Positions 63,001 through 64,000 of a stretch of 64,000 nucleotides of DNA are shown in pieces; position 1 is the first letter of the stretch, and each line of letters opens with the position of its first letter. The stretch is from assembly GCA_916610825.1 (NCBI GenBank), contig OU744453.1, forward strand, positions 6,919,845 through 6,983,844. The letters are read 5' to 3'. Below the pieces are notes generated by a model. The model searched no databases. It saw only the letters and a list, made by a program, of their open reading frames with translations, and had not been told where the DNA came from. The translations under genes were made by a program, and so were the position numbers. This DNA is from Haliclystus octoradiatus (taxonomy: Eukaryota > Cnidaria > Staurozoa > Stauromedusae > Haliclystidae).

Positions 63001-63212
63001 ATGACAGCACATTCTAGGTTGCTTTCCATGTGAAATAACTCAGTACAAAAAATGTAATCTATTGTATTCTTGAGTATAAAACCAACACCGCCACCTCGGC
63101 GGTTCGGTCTTTCTTTTAGTATGACATTATAATTTGGAAGAGATATAGTGCCATTTTGCCAAATCTCCTGCAGTGCTAAACAGTCAATATTAGTTAGTCT
63201 TAAAAATTCAGT
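60098..63212 (-). mobile_element. CR1/L2-like LINE, 5'-truncated, inserted in family exon A
   Basis: 3.1 kb of ORF2 and 3' UTR lie between two copies of TAATGAAT (60090-60097 and 63213-63220), an 8-bp target duplication. The 5' truncation lies within the endonuclease domain, as is usual for LINE insertions. The 3' end carries an ATTC/TTCA-like terminus. Frameshifts split ORF2 near 62620-62650, 62260 and 61215. Confidence 0.85.
60449..63212 (-). pseudogene. LINE ORF2: endonuclease and reverse transcriptase, frameshifted
   Basis: Endonuclease (63212-62616) has the catalytic Glu in LALQEIW, GDFNVNL and SDISDHLSL. A linker follows (62649-62257). Reverse transcriptase (about 61992-61204) has FLDLKKAFDTVSHKIL (motif A), GVPQGSILGPLLF (B) and FADDTTL (C). 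The thumb and C terminus (61225-60449) contain LGLLIDDKLN and KPHFEYGLAAW and end in a short Cys pair (CSQNSCFVC). APE endonuclease with this reverse transcriptase layout fits the CR1/L2/Jockey group. Three frame breaks make it inactive. Confidence 0.85.
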
Positions 63213-63461
63213 TAATGAATCACTGTGATTATAGAACCCAGTGCAAGAGAATCTTGTACATAAGAAGGCACACGATGTCATTGAGCGAGTCGCAATGGCT
63301 TTCATCGGCACAGTCACAACTGGCTTATTATTTACAGACAAACCAGTTGGGATCTTTGGCACAATGATCCAACGTCTCTTATTATCTGATTCTACATTTG
63401 CATGTGAAAAAGTTATCAAATGAATCAAAATAATGTAAACATAATTTTTTTGGAACGCCAT

Positions 63462-64000
63462 CGTTGTAATTTGCTGCCGCTACAAACTTTATTCAGTTAA
63501 TGATCGCAAGACGTACTCTGAAGGAAGCCTTGCTATTATCCTATCATGAATGATTAATGAATGTCAAAGACATCAGACAACTAATAAATATAACAATAAT
63601 CTATATTTCTACAGCGCATTTTCTGAAATTTTCAAAGATAATTTACAATTATTAAAGATCATATTTATATTTTTCGTATTGGACCTATTTACTACAAGTT
63701 AAAAGTTGACTTACAATCTTTAAACATTAGGAGTATAAACTATCCCCGCATTAATTAAACCTACTACAACCGACCGACGCCAAATCACAGTAATAAAATT
63801 AAAAAGACTGATTTCCACTATATGAAAATTTCGCTGCAGCTAATACGCATGCGTAGTGTGACGTTGTTGACTTTCAGTATACTTTGAACGAAATGCCTTC
63901 GATTTGCGGCGCCAAGCTTGGATACTAAATTACTGCTAATACAAAAGTTTTAATTTCATCGATATGACCAGAATAATAAGCAAGAAGAATACGATGAATT
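63462..64000. other. Upstream flank of the broken family gene
   Basis: No gene seen. Presumed promoter side of the exon A pseudogene. A motif TTTCTACAGCGCATTTTCTG at 63607-63626 looks like part of a dispersed repeat but cannot be classified. Confidence 0.35.

Larger units (their letters stand above)
59988..63461 (-). pseudogene. Family exon A interrupted by a LINE
   Basis: The start ATG is at 63461, with a signal peptide (YVYIILIHLITFSHA), then NKRRWIIVPKIPTG and the PAN-like CAFLCTRFSC, as in the intact genes at 7050-11216 and 30219-30554. The exon stops at about 63213 and resumes at 60089, reading toward TTCYYVDDN and, after a frame change, GSNGIIPFHM with a GTAAGC donor at 59987. The LINE and at least one frameshift in the downstream half inactivate it. 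The donor is intact. No exon 2 or B was found between here and 56941. The long ORF from 63461 to 62616 is a fusion of exon A with LINE endonuclease and is not a designed protein. Confidence 0.85.

Overview
The window is AT-rich nuclear DNA from an invertebrate metazoan. The evidence is GT-AG introns, small secreted proteins with a PAN/Apple-like domain, and a mixed load of animal transposons: Ty3/Gypsy, CR1/L2-like LINEs, a Penelope-like element with a GIY-YIG domain, and a PIF/ISL2EU-type DNA transposon with a YqaJ nuclease. I cannot name the phylum from sequence alone. Nothing prokaryotic (operons, CRISPR arrays) is present.

The host content is a tandem cluster of one gene family. Each complete gene has three exons: exon A (signal peptide plus PAN/Apple-like domain), a tiny 22- or 37-nt linker exon, and exon B (a Cys- and Trp-rich C-terminal domain that I do not recognise). 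Spliced frames close exactly for 7050-11216 (256 codons), for 25430-27451 (257 codons) and for the mirror copy of the latter, 42547-44570 on the minus strand. Further copies are broken. Exon B at 1-16/4280-4570 is split by a Gypsy element with a 4-bp target duplication. Exon B at 22957-23369 has two in-frame stops. Exon A plus exon 2 at 30219-31192 (mirror 38784-39757) has no exon B. Exon A at 59988-63461 is split by a LINE.

The dominant architecture is a giant imperfect palindrome. The left arm (12156-34404) is repeated in reverse complement as the right arm (35218-56940), around an 813-bp unique spacer (34405-35217). Both arms meet inside head-to-head copies of the same Penelope-like element. 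The inner 4-5 kb are almost identical between arms. Farther out the arms differ by SNPs and by large indels: a microsatellite of about 193 versus about 311 units, a 2.95-kb segment present only on the left, a 138-bp segment present only on the left, and a 2.24-kb tandem duplication present only on the right. This is either a genuine palindromic duplication with gene conversion near the centre, or a fold-back assembly join between two haplotypes. The sequence alone cannot decide.

Layout: 1-4275 Gypsy element; 4276-12155 family genes and their flanks; 12156-15175 hairpin repeats and a gag-like ORF; 15176-22155 decayed ISL2EU-like transposon; 22957-31192 family genes; 31290-31728 LINE fragment; 31729-32625 microsatellite; 32626-35217 Penelope copy 1; 35218-36996 Penelope copy 2; then the mirror image to 56940; then a LINE cut off at the palindrome edge (56941-58460), nested hairpins with a Penelope remnant (58672-59112), and a LINE-interrupted family exon (59988-63461).

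The most interesting biology is the PAN/exon-B family. Copies differ mainly in two short patches (around the invariant PFGC, and after the first Cys), and one arm carries a roughly 90-bp patch matching another paralogue, as expected from gene conversion diversifying a binding surface.
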